Source: Leuctra nigra (Eukaryota > Arthropoda > Insecta > Plecoptera > Leuctridae). Taken from it: a DNA stretch of 64,000 bases. This document shows positions 36,991 to 48,326 of the stretch, piece by piece. Under the pieces are notes generated by a model. The model saw nothing but the letters and a program-made list of their open reading frames with translations. It ran no database searches and was not told the DNA's origin. The stretch covers positions 4,244,316 through 4,308,315 of the forward strand of contig OW203768.1 of assembly GCA_934045905.1 (NCBI GenBank), in the 5' to 3' direction. The translations under genes were made by a program, and so were the position numbers. How positions within the stretch are numbered: the first letter of the stretch is position 1; every line of letters begins with the position of its first letter.

Positions 36991-37412
36991 TTATTTCCCG
37001 CAAAATTTAGCATGACGTGTAAGGCTGTTCCAGAATTTCATCTCCTTTTTACATTGCCCACATCGCAGAACTTTACCACACTCATGATTAACATGAGTAG
37101 TTAGGTTCCTCATGTTTGCGAACACCTTCTTACATTGCCCACATCGCAGAACTTTACCACACTCATGTTTAACATGATAGTTCAAAGCCTTCCTCGTATT
37201 ATAAAACTTCTTGCAGTTAGAACATTGTAATGGGTTGATCGAGTCAGTCACAACCGCAGGCTCTCGACAGCAAACGGTTTTAACATGTTCTCGAAGTTCG
37301 CTGCGATCTCTGAATTCAGTTGAGCACTCAGCACATTGAAAGACAACATGTGCAATATCTTCAACAGCAGCAGAAGTTGTGGCGACGGGAGGAAACTCGT
37401 CTTGCTTCGACA
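36991..37412 (-). CDS. lola: lola-type terminal exon 4, four CCHC zinc fingers
   Basis: This 422-nt exon follows an acceptor ending TTTCAG, with two bases (TG) completing a codon before SKQDEFPPVATTSAAVED. Four fingers follow: FQCAEC, LQCSNC, LRCGQC and LRCGQC, of C-x2-C-x12-H-x4-C type, ending in FCGK and a stop. The first 115 or so residues are almost identical to those of the exon at 33.4 kb, and similarity continues past the stop, so the two are a recent segmental duplication. An AATAAA on this strand lies at 36,557-36,562, about 430 nt downstream of the stop. Confidence 0.75.
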
Positions 37413-38357
37413 CTGAAACATAAAAGACAAATTAGTGTTGGGACATTTAGATCACAGGAATTACGTCTCAACAAATAGGAAGTCAAATAAAAGGAGAGAA
37501 GATTGTTATGCAGAAAAATATCCCGTAACATGCAAATTATGAAAGTGTGAATTAGCATGCAACACATCATACATGGTAAAACATGCAAAAACATGCAAAG
37601 CGCATAATATATTTGAATGGTATTACCTTAAAAACTGGTATTACGGAATAGGTTCGTTCTAGTTGAATTAGAAAATCTGAGTCTTATTATTATATTTGAT
37701 AATTGAAAGGGGCTGTTCATAAATCATTAATTGTTTAATCCAAAAAACGCCCTGCAGGTATTTCCATCCGTGAAGCAAGTTTTTCCTAAGCGCCTGTCAA
37801 AACCACTCCAAGCGGTGCCCTTGCTTGACCGCCAGCATTCGATATTAATATCAAGATTTTAGTCCAATTTCTCACCGGTAGAGTGCAATAATTCTACCCC
37901 ATCCGACAAAAATTGTACCTTTTTCACAATTAAACTATTTTATATTTTCTGCAAACATTTTGTTATTATCAATTTATACCATTTACAAAAGTTTGTTAAT
38001 AATAAAAAATATTTCGCTATAAAAATTGAATTGAGTGACACATTTCACTAAATCTGATAAAAATATATATTTGCGGTTCGTGTACCTAATTCCGAGGTGC
38101 CGTAAAATGCAGGGTAATTGGCACGCTACCAACCCCATGGCACACCCCTAAGTGTCAGAAATTCAAAAAGAAAATGCAACTCAAAACGTCTCAAAATTAC
38201 AAAAATAATTAAAGACATGCGGAGGAAGGTGGGGTCGCCCCCCCCCCCCCCCCCCCAGCGGCTTCCTCAGAAATCCTCAAGACCCCCATGCCGCTATAAG
38301 TATTACTTCTCAGTGTGTGCAAAATTGCAGAACGATTGAATTGTTTGGAGTGACCAG

Positions 38358-38482
38358 GAGGTCTATTCTAGAACGTTTTCCCAATTCCATTCCTGATGGA
38401 ATCCGGTCACGGCCATAAGGATTAACATTGCACCGAATCAGATTCCATCAGTATTGGGAATTTAAATGCTCTAGAATACGGC
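38358..38482. repeat. Snap-back MITE, ATTCTAGAAC type
   Basis: TATTCTAGAACGTTTTCCCAA is mirrored by TTGGGAATTTAAATGCTCTAGAATA in part. The middle has CATAAGGATTAACATTG, also present in the 55.5-kb MITE. Confidence 0.65.
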
Positions 38483-38491
38483 CCCTGGCTG

Positions 38492-39357
38492 CAGGCGCGT
38501 AGGAACTTCATTTTGAGTGGGAGGGGGGGTCAAAATTATCGGGGATCGATGAATGTGAGGAAAAGGTAGTACGCCGTTACAAGGGGGTCTGGGGGCTCGC
38601 CCCCAGTTTGCACCGCAGGGCCTTCTTGAATTTTTGATACAAAATAATCAAGTTGGAAGCTTTTCTGGCATCCTTTTCAAAGAAATTTAAAATGTGTTAT
38701 ATCAATATTTTTGGAGAAACTTTGGACAAATGTAAATTAATCTGTAACTATCATTTGTTTTATGGACTCCCCATTGGCCCTGCAGGAAATTTTTTGAGTT
38801 TTTGATACAAAATAATTAATTTTGAAGCTTTTTTGGCATCCTTTTCAAAGAAATTTTACATTTGTGATATGCAATATTCTTGGGGAAACTTTAGACAAAA
38901 TGCAATATAATCTGTAAATTTCGTTATTTGATAAAATCCTCTAAGGACCCCTCAGGGATTTATTGAATGTCTAGTAAAATAGAATCGATTATGAATCAAT
39001 TTTGGAATTCCTTTGAAAAAGGTTGCAATAAGCAACTTTTAAGCAATAAGCAATTAGAAAAATCTGTAATGGTTTTGGTATCACAGTTTTAAGTGTATAT
39101 AAAATTTTATTCGTGAAGATGATCAACTTGGACAAACGAATCATTGTCTCATTGGATATTACCTCTGTTCAATTAGTTTTGCAAAACTTAAGAAAATTTT
39201 GAGAATTCAACCTCATAATGGAGCAAATCTGTGCATTTTTAAAAAAAATTATCAACATGTTTGCATATCTGGAGGTGATATCTGGGGGTGTCAAGATGAA
39301 AAGTGGGGGGAGGGGGTAATTGACCCCCACTCCCCCCCCCCCCTTCCTACGCGCCTG
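38492..39357. mobile_element. Non-autonomous hAT element with 8-bp target duplication
   Basis: The ends CAGGCGCGTAGGAA and TTCCTACGCGCCTG are flanked by exact CCTGGCTG at 38,484-38,491 and 39,358-39,365. It is an 866-bp element with no coding frame. A poly-C run in it lies near 39,331-39,343. Confidence 0.88.
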
Positions 39358-39365
39358 CCTGGCTG

Positions 39366-40495
39366 GGTAGTGCAGGCAAAAACACAAAAAAACAACACAA
39401 AAAACAGAGAAAGTGACATAAGAGTAGCATGGTGACGATCGCTTCCCACAAGAAGTTTATTTTTTATTTATAATTTTGGATTCATCTTGATAAGACTTGT
39501 ACAAGTGCTGTTTATTTTTTCCGGAAGCGGAGAATGGTTGCTGTTTTTACACGAAGAGTATTTTAGTGGAGAAATCAATTTCTTTCAGTTATTTAGGTGC
39601 CTTTGACAGGTATATAATCACTGTTTACACGATACTGTGAAATATGAACAACTTCTCGTGTCGAGATTTTGAGATATTGTAGTTATAAATTCCTATTCTT
39701 AACACGTAGCCTTATCTAGGCCATTACAATCATGACGATTTCCATGCTATTTGTGAGTTTTGAATTTTACTGAGGTTTAACGTTTTTCAAAAAACTGATT
39801 TCTAGATAGATAGTTGGACATTCTATTAGGAAAAAATTGAAAACAATACCAACGTGTGCTATTTTAAAAGCATCAACCAAAAACTAAATGATTTCCCTAT
39901 AGGTACTTCCTGTGTTACAGTTGTGTTCATTCTCGGAAGGCAATCAATTGAAACCTCGCTATAAGACAGGAGTTGCAAGTTAAATGACATTTTATGATTC
40001 TTCTATACTTAAATATTTGAAATACAGGAAAACGGTTTTTGAACTTGTAATTTCAAGAAAAAATATTTTTGTAGGTATATGTATAGGTTGATAGTACTAC
40101 CTTAAATACACCATTTCCGATTTGGTTACTACAAATTATTATAAGAAGACAAAAAATTGAAGTTGAATATACGTTTAGTTTTAATTTTTGCTTATTGACA
40201 AAATCAAATTACTAAAACAAATCATAAAAATAAAATATCACCATCAAATAGATAATCAAAACCAAACCAATATAAAAAAATCAATAAAAAAACAAAAACG
40301 CAAAAATTAAACTCTGATTAAAAAACCAGAAAATTTTTTTTTCAAAAAAATCAAGACAACTTTTTTTTTATAAATATAAGGTGCTCATTAAAAGAGTGAG
40401 TAATTCAACACTCGAGAAGCGATCGCTTCATGTTCATAATATTGTATAGATTATTGTTGTAAATAATGCTATTGTCGATGAGAGAAATAGGTACA
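39366..40495. other. No gene seen
   Basis: This is AT-rich sequence with A-rich runs near 40,200-40,370 and no coherent coding or repeat structure recognised. Confidence 0.5.
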
Positions 40496-40503
40496 GTCTG
40501 TAC

Positions 40504-41046
40504 TAGGGGTGTTCACGATTACGATTTAATCGAATCGATTAATCGATTATGACATTGAAAACGATTAATCGATGTTAGAAAAAATAATGGAATTATCAAT
40601 TTGAATTTGCTGCCTTGAAAATGGTTGCACTTTACAACATCGAAAATGGCTGGCTTCATTCTGTCAACATTTTTCTTTGTGTGCGTAATATTTTAGTGAT
40701 AAATTCATGTTTGTGTGTATTTTCCCAAGTTTCAGTGTGTATTTCTCATTCGCATTACCATAGACATTGTATAAAGGCTATACAATGTCTATGGCATTAC
40801 CAAGTGATGATAGAATTATGAATGAATTTGGCACTCTACAGCGTCTTTGACGTAAAAATGATTGACTTTCCGGACACATTTCATTGTTGAGGTTAATATT
40901 GCCGTATAAGATGATGTGATGACCACCCTGAACATGATGAAATTTAGTTATATATCAAAACGATTTAATTCGATTATTTAATCGATTTAAATTACGAAAA
41001 TCAAATTATTAATCGATTTAAATAAAATAATCGTTGAACACCCCTA
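40504..41046. mobile_element. Non-autonomous hAT element with 8-bp target duplication
   Basis: The ends TAGGGGTGTTCACGATTA and TAATCGTTGAACACCCCTA are flanked by exact GTCTGTAC duplications (40,496-40,503 and 41,047-41,054). Both subterminal regions contain many ATCGATTAATCG-type palindromes. A 37-bp perfect hairpin lies inside at about 40,758-40,794. Confidence 0.88.
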
Positions 41047-41822
41047 GTCTGTACCATTGCAACGAGGCGGTTGCGGAAGATTGCTTATTTGGAAGTCGTC
41101 AATGAAATAGACTGTTTGTGCAATATTTTAGGATGGAAATAGGATATTAATTTTAAAGTTATTCCAATAGAAATTCACATACGTAGATTATTCCGAATAT
41201 ATTCATTATCAGTTTTGGGGATTTTTAATTCAATAAAACTAATTAGATAATCATAGAAATATTTTTATTATAATCCAAGAAACATAACATTTTGGTCAAG
41301 CAGGAATATCTTATATTTTATTAACATATTATTTGCATCTGCAAAACTAAGCTGGCTATGAACTTGAGCTAGTTTTAAACAATAAAAAACACACTTTGAA
41401 CTTTATCTAGCAGCAATGAGCAATAACGACTCAATACCACAGCAATGACTTTGAATGTCAAATCGAGTAACAGTAATGATAATTTTAGATTTATGAAGAC
41501 AATGTAGGTAGCCTAGTGTCTACTTAATGTCAAGCAAAATGACATTAAAAACTACCCTTTCTTGTCTCCTATATTCGTTTTCAATAAAATAAAATAACTT
41601 TTGATTATTTCATAAAATAAGTACTTATACTTAAAAAAACTTTTAACATAAAATTGTACAATTAGTAATTCAATTAATTAAAACAATATTAAAATTGTAT
41701 TATACAATTAATTAATGGTATTAATTAGGTAACTACATAACAATAATTGTTCACACTCGCCAACCGTCAGTTTAAATGTAATTAAATCATAATTACCATA
41801 AAAATGTGAAAAATTGACTTGC

Positions 41823-41961
41823 TGTACACCGAACAAATCACAACGGTATTTAAACGAAACGGATTGGCTGCTGGTCACGTTCCTGGACAATCAATCCTTT
41901 TCAAATTTTTTCAGCCAATCAATTTCTTTCAAATACCGTTTTATCATATGTTGAGTGTACA
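41823..41961. mobile_element. TGTACAC-ended MITE, copy 1
   Basis: The inverted ends begin TGTACACCGAACAA and TGTACACTCAACAT and continue for about 48 bp to GATTGGCTG. A second copy lies at 54,937-55,102. Confidence 0.7.
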
Positions 41962-42612
41962 CTTATTTGTGGAGAAAATGTAGAAAATAAAAATTATTTT
42001 CTTTTCTTTATTTTAGCAAGAACTTCTTCTGCCACTTCCTTTCTTTACTTTTTGTGCTTTTTGTATGTCCTCCTCCAGGTAACACCGATCAACCAATTGA
42101 TCTGAAATTGTTCACACACAAAGTGTCATAAGTTACGCATATAGTTTCGAGAAAAATACTCTGATTTGTCGAGAGTTAAAAATTAACTGTTCGTCTCATC
42201 AAGTTCAATTATACCTGTTTAATAAGACGTTTTATCAAAATGTACACAACTAATCACATATAAATGAACATGTTTGTCTTTACGATTGTTTCTGCTATTG
42301 AGCAGAAACTCTTATACAGTTTATAAATTTAAAACCAATAAAAATGCTCGCTTTGCGGCTTATAACGTCCTGCATCGAAAGTTTTCCTAGTTTATAATAT
42401 TCTTCTCAATTAATTGTTACCATAAAATCAATAATTTGGAAACTTTCACATGCTATTTACTTAGATTGTTTATTTGTTTTGTTTATTTACCCATATTTCA
42501 GCACATCATCAGGAAATAATCATAGGAAGCCCTGACGTTTGTAAAAGTTTAAAATTACTGATTTTATAATAATGTCTGTCTACTGTCTGCTTTACATTAA
42601 TAATATGTTACT
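41962..42612 (-). other. Probable 3' UTR and flank of zinc-finger exon 3
   Basis: On the minus strand this follows the stop of the 42.6-kb exon. AATAAA occurs twice near 42,47x-42,48x. Otherwise featureless. Confidence 0.35.
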
Positions 42613-42992
42613 CTAGCAACAAATTTTACGATGACGCTGAAGCCCACGCAGGAGTTTAAACTTCCCGCCGCACTTCACGCAAGTCAGCTGCTTCCCGCAC
42701 TCGTGTTTGATGTGCGTCCGCAGGTTGCTCATGAAACTGAACGTGTCGCCGCACGTTGGACACGCAAGAACCCTCCCGCACTCGTGGACTTTGTGCGCGG
42801 ACAAGTGCGTCGCGTACTTGAACTTCTTGTTGCACTTCAGACACCGCAGCACTTTGCCGCACTCGTGTCGCATGTGGTAGTTGATCTGTTTCTTCAGGCG
42901 GAAGCGACGGTTGCAGTTGGGGCAGTTGAGTTGTTGGTATGCGTCGGGAGGGACGGCTTCCGAGGAGGCGGAGCAGCGGCTTTGCGTCCATA
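42613..42992 (-). CDS. lola: lola-type terminal exon 3, four CCHC zinc fingers
   Basis: This 380-nt exon follows a pyrimidine-rich acceptor ending TTCCAG; two bases (TA) complete a codon, then WTQSRCSASSEAVPPD leads into the fingers. Four C-x2-C-x12-H-x4-C fingers begin LNCPNC, LRCLKC, LACPTC and LTCVKC, joined by HECGK/R linkers. The exon is GC-rich, unlike the two AT-richer exons to its left, suggesting a different age or stronger selection. Two AATAAA signals on this strand near 42,47x-42,48x could serve polyadenylation. Phase matches the sister exons. Confidence 0.78.
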
Positions 42993-43982
42993 CTGGAAGA
43001 GAGAGAGTTCGGATAAGATGGGGATCTCGGATCGAGATGGGAATTAATTTAACGAAAAGTGGAATCGGTTACCTTAGAGAAGCTTTGACAACGAACTTAT
43101 ATGCTATGCAAAACTGCAGTAATGAAATTCAACATAGCAAGGGAACGAATCAAGGAGTAAAAAAGCTAAACAAAATGGGAATTTAAAATGCCAAACTAAA
43201 TACTTAAAATATAACATTTAAAAAACTGCACAACAAATAAAGGATAAGCAAAACAAAGACTAAGAAACTAAAATAATCAAAACATTGGCACAAGAAATTT
43301 CGAAATTTTAAGAAAAAGTAATTTATTTACATGCAGAGAAGAGAACTAAAATACACAAACTTACTTAGTTCCTCGAGAAATTCTGTGATTTTGCAATACC
43401 TACCTAGAGATAATTATTTTTAAAATTATTTTCAAAAACAATTGTGCTCGAGATGTATTTTTCCGCTATTTTATTTAAATCAGAACAATAAACATGTTTA
43501 ATGATTTCTTGATAAGAGGAGATATATAATTATAAGAACTAAAAAAATCTCCTTATGATCGCAATAGTACTAGCTTTCATTCTGCAAAAATGTCTTAATA
43601 TGTAACTAAAATTCTGTGTTTTTTTATTTTTACATGAAATCTATGAGTAATTATGGCACTTTGAAAATAGTTGGTAAATCACAGCACTGAATCCTAAATA
43701 TTCAATAAAAATTAAAACATATATTTAAGGACGCACAAATTGAATTTGTAAGTTGATTTGTACGTTGTTAACATATTTCAAGAAATAGCTTCTCTAAACA
43801 TTTTCTTGCACTGAAAATCATAAAAATGGTTCAAAAGTTATGACGATTTTAGGAAATAGCTCAAGAATTCATGTCGAGATAAAACCAGTTTCCAAATAAT
43901 TCGGTCCAAAAAGATCGAGGGCTAATAAACGCCATCAAAACATGTAACAATGTAAACAAAACATTAAGAATGGAGAGTCCGC
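42993..43982 (-). other. Interval between zinc-finger exons 2 and 3
   Basis: This stretch is AT-rich. A minus-strand AATAAA near 43,623-43,628 is a candidate polyadenylation signal for the exon at 43,983. No exon is seen. Confidence 0.4.
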
Positions 43983-44200
43983 TTATAGTTGGAAGACCCC
44001 CATAACGTCCAGCGAGCTGTGAACTCGTCCCAAGTGCTTCTTGAGGCTGGCCTTCTGTTTGGCTTGGTACGGACAGATCGGACACGGGAACTGCGGATCG
44101 ACCCCGCACTCGTACTTCACGTGTCTGCGCAGGCTGTCGGGCAGTTTGTAACATTTCGAGCAGTGCTTACAACGGAACGCTTTCAATATCGCGTCAACTG
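43983..44200 (-). CDS. lola: lola-type terminal exon 2, two zinc fingers
   Basis: This 218-nt exon follows an acceptor ending GTTTCAG; two bases (CA) complete a codon, then VDAILKAFRCKHC is read to a TAG. It carries the canonical Lola pair: CKHC..LRRHVKYECG (CCHC) then CPICPYQAKQKASLKKHL with a final H (C2H2). The sequence YECGVDPQFPCPICPY is close to the linker seen in most insect Lola isoforms. The acceptor phase is identical to the other four exons. A second AG three bases inside could give a NAGNAG-like alternative. Confidence 0.82.
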
Positions 44201-45044
44201 CTGAAACAAGAATCATCGGGCAAAATTAGGAACTGAAATACTATTATGGTACAGAAATGGTTCAAACAGAAATGCAACATTTTTAAAACTACAGTGTGTA
44301 GACATGGAACGTGCCAGTTTCAAATTAGATGAAACATTTTTTAAATACTCTCCTGGTTGCAAGAGCAGAATGCAATAGGATAATAGTAATGCAATAGGGA
44401 ATCCAATCAGACGAGACAAATATTTTACCACTCGCCTTTTAAATCTCAACAAATACAACAAATTACAAATATGAGACAGGAACATATTTTTACCAATAAT
44501 CGTTTTCTTATTTATTGGGAATCAAACTAACACTAGGTTTGTAAACAAAAATCAACTACATAACTGTAACAAATACATTTATTAAATAACTTTAGAAAAT
44601 GTCACATGTAATGTTGAAAACACATGGGAAATACCCTTCACCACCCACAGGATAGACATTATTAATTAATAAAAAGGGGTAGATTGAGTTCATAAAAGGC
44701 ACTAAGTACTCTGTGAAAAGAATGTTAAAAACCTGAGAGAGAAATCATTCCTTGCATTTGGGCTGTCTTCGTTATCTATAGGATGTTTGCGAAGAAGATG
44801 GCGCTGAACTCAAGATATTATGTTGTCAAAACCGAAGAGAGAACCAGCGAACCACTTTGCAGTTGATGAGTGCACACTAACGTCATAGATAGAAGTAAGC
44901 AGAACAGTCGTCAATATAATAGTTGTAAAAATATAAATACGTACCTACACATAAAAACAATATTCAGTACAACACAAACAGATAACAATCGATAACTTAA
45001 AAAAACGGAATTCACTATTTGGGTTTAAACTTTTCAACCCACTT

Positions 45045-45280
45045 CTACTGTAAAATGTCAACATTCGAGTAATAGCCCGACTCCTGCCAATGCAGTTTAT
45101 GTTTCCGAAACAGGTGTTTCTTGAGTTCGTCTTTCCGCTTTGATCGGTGAGGACAGACGTGGCAAACGAACATCGGTTCTTTACCGCACTCAAAGTTGAC
45201 GTGTCTCGTTAGAGGTCCGCGGGTTCGATACGTCTTCCAGCAGTTGGTGCACTGGTAGCGCGGACTGCCTCCGCCTACAT
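45045..45280 (-). CDS. lola: lola-type terminal exon 1, two zinc fingers
   Basis: This 236-nt exon follows an acceptor ending TTGCAG; two bases (AT) complete an upstream codon, then VGGGSPRYQCTNC is read to a TAG. It encodes the two-finger module of Lola isoforms: a CCHC finger (CTNC..H..C, ending RHVNFECG) and a C2H2 finger (CHVC..KKHLFRKH). Lola is a BTB transcription factor of axon guidance and cell fate whose isoforms differ only in the terminal zinc-finger exon. The shared BTB exons are not in the window. The open frame on the exon side is intact. It is the first of five such exons downstream of ANAPC7. Confidence 0.78.
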
Positions 45281-46321
45281 CTGCAACACAGACATGGCGG
45301 TGTAATAGATGACGGGCGGAAACAAGACGCGAATGTGTACGCCCATTCGTGTGCTTCTAATAAATATGTTAAAACGTTATACGTTAAAAGAAACACAAGC
45401 CACACAACAAGAAGAAAATAGAGTTGAAGAAAATTATTTTGTGGGAGTGACAGGAAGTTAAGGGTGCTTTTGATACTTGCTTTTTGAGGCGATGTTGGTT
45501 CCGTAGCAACGTTTTCGACCGCTCGCCTTCGATATTTGCTAATGAAGTGCTAGAATATTAGTTCCAAGAAGTACCTACAATGCACTTATGACTTATAAAA
45601 TACCACTAAAAGAAATAGCCCGAAAGAAGACACACAATAGGTTGATTTTAAGAAAAACTACAACCTATCACCAACCATCATCTGAACAAAATACAAATTG
45701 AATCGAAGAAGACCGATAAAACTCTGGGTACATTTTCTGCTCAGCTCTCCGTTCGTCTCTTCCGTCTCTCCAGTATCTCTCGCTCCCGTACATGAAACAG
45801 ACAAACCTTCAAAACAATCAGCAAAGAATGAAACAAGACACACGAAAACGGAGAGGAAATTTCATGAAATTATCAAGTAACAGCGTTTCGACCTTACTGG
45901 GTCTCGTCAGGCGAGTGTGGAGCAATTGGAAACAGTTTGCATCCTCAAATCTACCGCCGTAATCATCGTTCCAGATCGAAGATCATCAGAGCAGATTACA
46001 GCAGTACATTCATACTTTCCCACAAACTGTCTCGAATTACTCAAACTCACTACACGGTTACAACATTGTTGCTTTATTTAGAAAAATCATGATACAGACA
46101 TACAGAAAACTTATAATAATATGCATTTAATTAGGTACATAAAGAATTGGTACTAGTACACGAGTTTCATAGATTATCATCGTTCAATAAAAAAACATTG
46201 TCGTCAAGTTTGTTATATAATTTCTCATTGTTATATCACAATATGCTGAACACACTGCACTTAGAGAGTAGTATTTGAGCTTCATTCATTTGTTCTACAA
46301 TACACTACCACATTTCAGACC
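45281..46321. other. No gene seen between ANAPC7 and the zinc-finger exons (right part)
   Basis: I looked on the minus strand for a BTB domain or other common lola exon here and found none. The sequence is AT-rich. Confidence 0.5.
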
Positions 46322-46455
46322 ATATTAGGTCTGGTTGTTTACTCTGCTAAAACCTGCCGCAAACTGTCACAAGCTACGCCTCATCGGGATGATGTGTACG
46401 AAGTGGTAGGTTTTGGCAGTTTGTGGTAGATTTGGCAGGGTAAACAAACTGATCT
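46322..46455. repeat. Palindromic MITE
   Basis: GTTTACTCTGCTAAAACCTGCC is answered by TTTTGGCAGTTTGTGG and GGCAGGGTAAACAAAC, forming a foldback of about 130 bp. Confidence 0.6.
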
Positions 46456-46554
46456 GTTGTATCAACAATCCATATTATATAGTTGAGTAGTGATACTACA
46501 GTATAATTGATACCTAATTAAAATAATAATTTGCAAAGAACTGAAGTGATAAGC

Positions 46555-46720
46555 TTAGGGCTGGTATTACCAACTAAAAGTTAATGTGGATTTACCTACT
46601 AACCTTTGGATTAAATTCAACTGTTTCAGTAATTTAAAGTATCTGACTGGATATGCTGCCAATTTCATCCAAATTTAGTTAATCCTCCATAAATTAACTT
46701 TCGTAATACCGACTCTTCTC
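46555..46720. repeat. Palindromic MITE
   Basis: GGTATTACCAACTAAAAGTTAA is roughly mirrored by TTAACTTTCGTAATACC across a span of about 165 bp. Confidence 0.55.
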
Positions 46721-46927
46721 AATATGTTTATTTTCAAAAAAGTGGCTAAATATGTGTATAGACTCTCTCACATGCAGACTGGCATATAATTTACACTTCA
46801 CATAAAATAAAGAAAATGTTCATTCCTATAATAATATTTCTCATTGTGTAGTACTACCTATGTACACGTAAAATAAAGTAGGTTTACTTTCTGAGAGGAA
46901 AACATAAATTAAAACTCTTCTGGTAAA

Positions 46928-47028
46928 GGACCAGGGCTCGTATTCTGCACGCCATTTCCGATGGAAAGGAATCGGATTCCGTTGCATTTCGAAACTTTCC
47001 ATCAGAATAGTGTTACAGAATAGGGACC
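46928..47028. repeat. Snap-back MITE, ATTCTGCACG type
   Basis: GACCAGGGCTCGTATTCTG is answered by CAGAATAGGGACCAGGG. GATGGAAAGGAATCGGATTCC is the internal part. It abuts the next palindrome. Confidence 0.6.
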
Positions 47029-47164
47029 AGGGGTGCGATTACATAAAATGAGAACTACTATCTTGTCACGGTGACAAGCTTCTCATCTCAATGTTATTCA
47101 CGGCCTTCTAGGGTCTTGTCACCGTGATAAGAAAGTTCTCATTTTATGCGATCGCACCCCTGGT
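47029..47164. repeat. Snap-back MITE, CCAGGGGTGCGAT type
   Basis: CCAGGGGTGCGATTACATAA is mirrored by TTATGCGATCGCACCCCTGG, and CTTGTCACGGTGACAAG lies in the left arm. It has no coding content. Confidence 0.75.
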
Positions 47165-48109
47165 GGAAAACAACTAACCGATGTACGTACGTACGTTCTG
47201 CTCAGCGCAAGAGTGAGTTAGGTACGAAGACCAATTTTCCAACCAAGGCTTCAACTTCAAATAAATTAAAAAAACAGATAGCAGACAATAAACCAGCTCT
47301 GTATTTGTAGAAGATTAATATAAACAACAATCAACTTTCAGAATAGGTAATAAAAATGTGTTTTTAAAGTTAGATCTGAATGAAAATTGATGAATGTAAT
47401 AAGTCTGTAAAGCGAAGATGCATCACATCATTTTCACCATCTTAAGTAGTACGTAAGTGTAGTTTTCTTCATAAACTTTCACTCGGATTTTTAATAGAAG
47501 TCCACATCCGAGTCCACCAAATGCGTGAATATACCTTCATGTTCTGTTTTATAACTGTTCCATATACTGATACATTAATAGTTCTGTCTTATACCTATAT
47601 CAAAACTGTGGCAAGCAGGAACTCATTAATTAGCATGCAAACAATGCACAAAACAAGTCGTAGGCTAAGTGAAAAGTTTCCAAACCAAACAAAGGAATGA
47701 AAAACATATCGTAATTAGTCGTATATAAGACGAAGGCTATGACATAAGTTTAGAAATTATCAGGGCAGGTCTTAACTTCGTATCAAAGCTAAAATAGAGT
47801 GAGAGTGATATAGAGTGAATATAGAGTACCTACACTAAATCTTTAAATGTGGCTATTTTAACTCTCTTTGCCATGCCAGGGTTTCTGCACCAAGTAGGAA
47901 CTAGTTAACTATCTCAAAATTATTACTCTGTTTAGGTACAATTTTTAGTAAAAAGTGGGAAGATTAATTTTTGGCCTTCGTTACAAGAATGTTCTTACAT
48001 CAGAACACTCAAAATCGGAGTTTGTCTTACATTCGAGTAATAATTTGTATTCGTGATGAAAGAAATGTTCCTACTGTTCGCCACAGTTTCGCCTCGAAGA
48101 CATGTCCCG
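47165..48109 (-). other. Region downstream of the ANAPC7 stop
   Basis: This presumably includes the ANAPC7 3' UTR. No clear AATAAA on the minus strand was found close to the stop, and no other gene is visible. Confidence 0.4.
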
Positions 48110-48326
48110 CTACTGCCCGATGCCCTCGAAGTCGATGTCCGACCACGTGGCCTCGGTCTCGCTGGTGTCTCCCGCGTCCTCGTTGTCCGAGTTGGCCGTC
48201 TTCTCGAAGGTGGTGTCGCCGGCGTCGTCGTCGCCCACGTTCATGTAGTAGTTGGCGTCCAGCTTGCTCGACGTGCTGTCGATGCGGTGGATGCCCTCCA
48301 GCACGCGCCGGTTCTCCGGGTCCAGT
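48110..48326 (-). CDS. ANAPC7: ANAPC7 terminal exon with acidic tail and stop
   Basis: This terminal exon follows an acceptor ending GTCAG. It encodes LDPENRRVLEGIHRIDS, a Ser/Asp/Glu-rich acidic tail and a TAG stop. An acidic, low-complexity C-terminus after the last TPR is characteristic of APC7. No clear AATAAA was found in the first few hundred bases downstream, so the polyadenylation site is unresolved. Confidence 0.9.

Noticed and set aside
38215..38300. Poly-C-containing frame reading PPPPPPPQRLPQ
   Set aside because: It is a homopolymer run in non-coding sequence without splice support.
42631..43047. Plus-strand frame of 138 residues
   Set aside because: It is antisense to the four-finger exon, whose cysteine/histidine spacing and splice acceptor are clear.
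45190..48100. Possible BTB or other common lola exon
   Set aside because: No BTB-like motif or convincing acceptor-donor pair was found on the minus strand.
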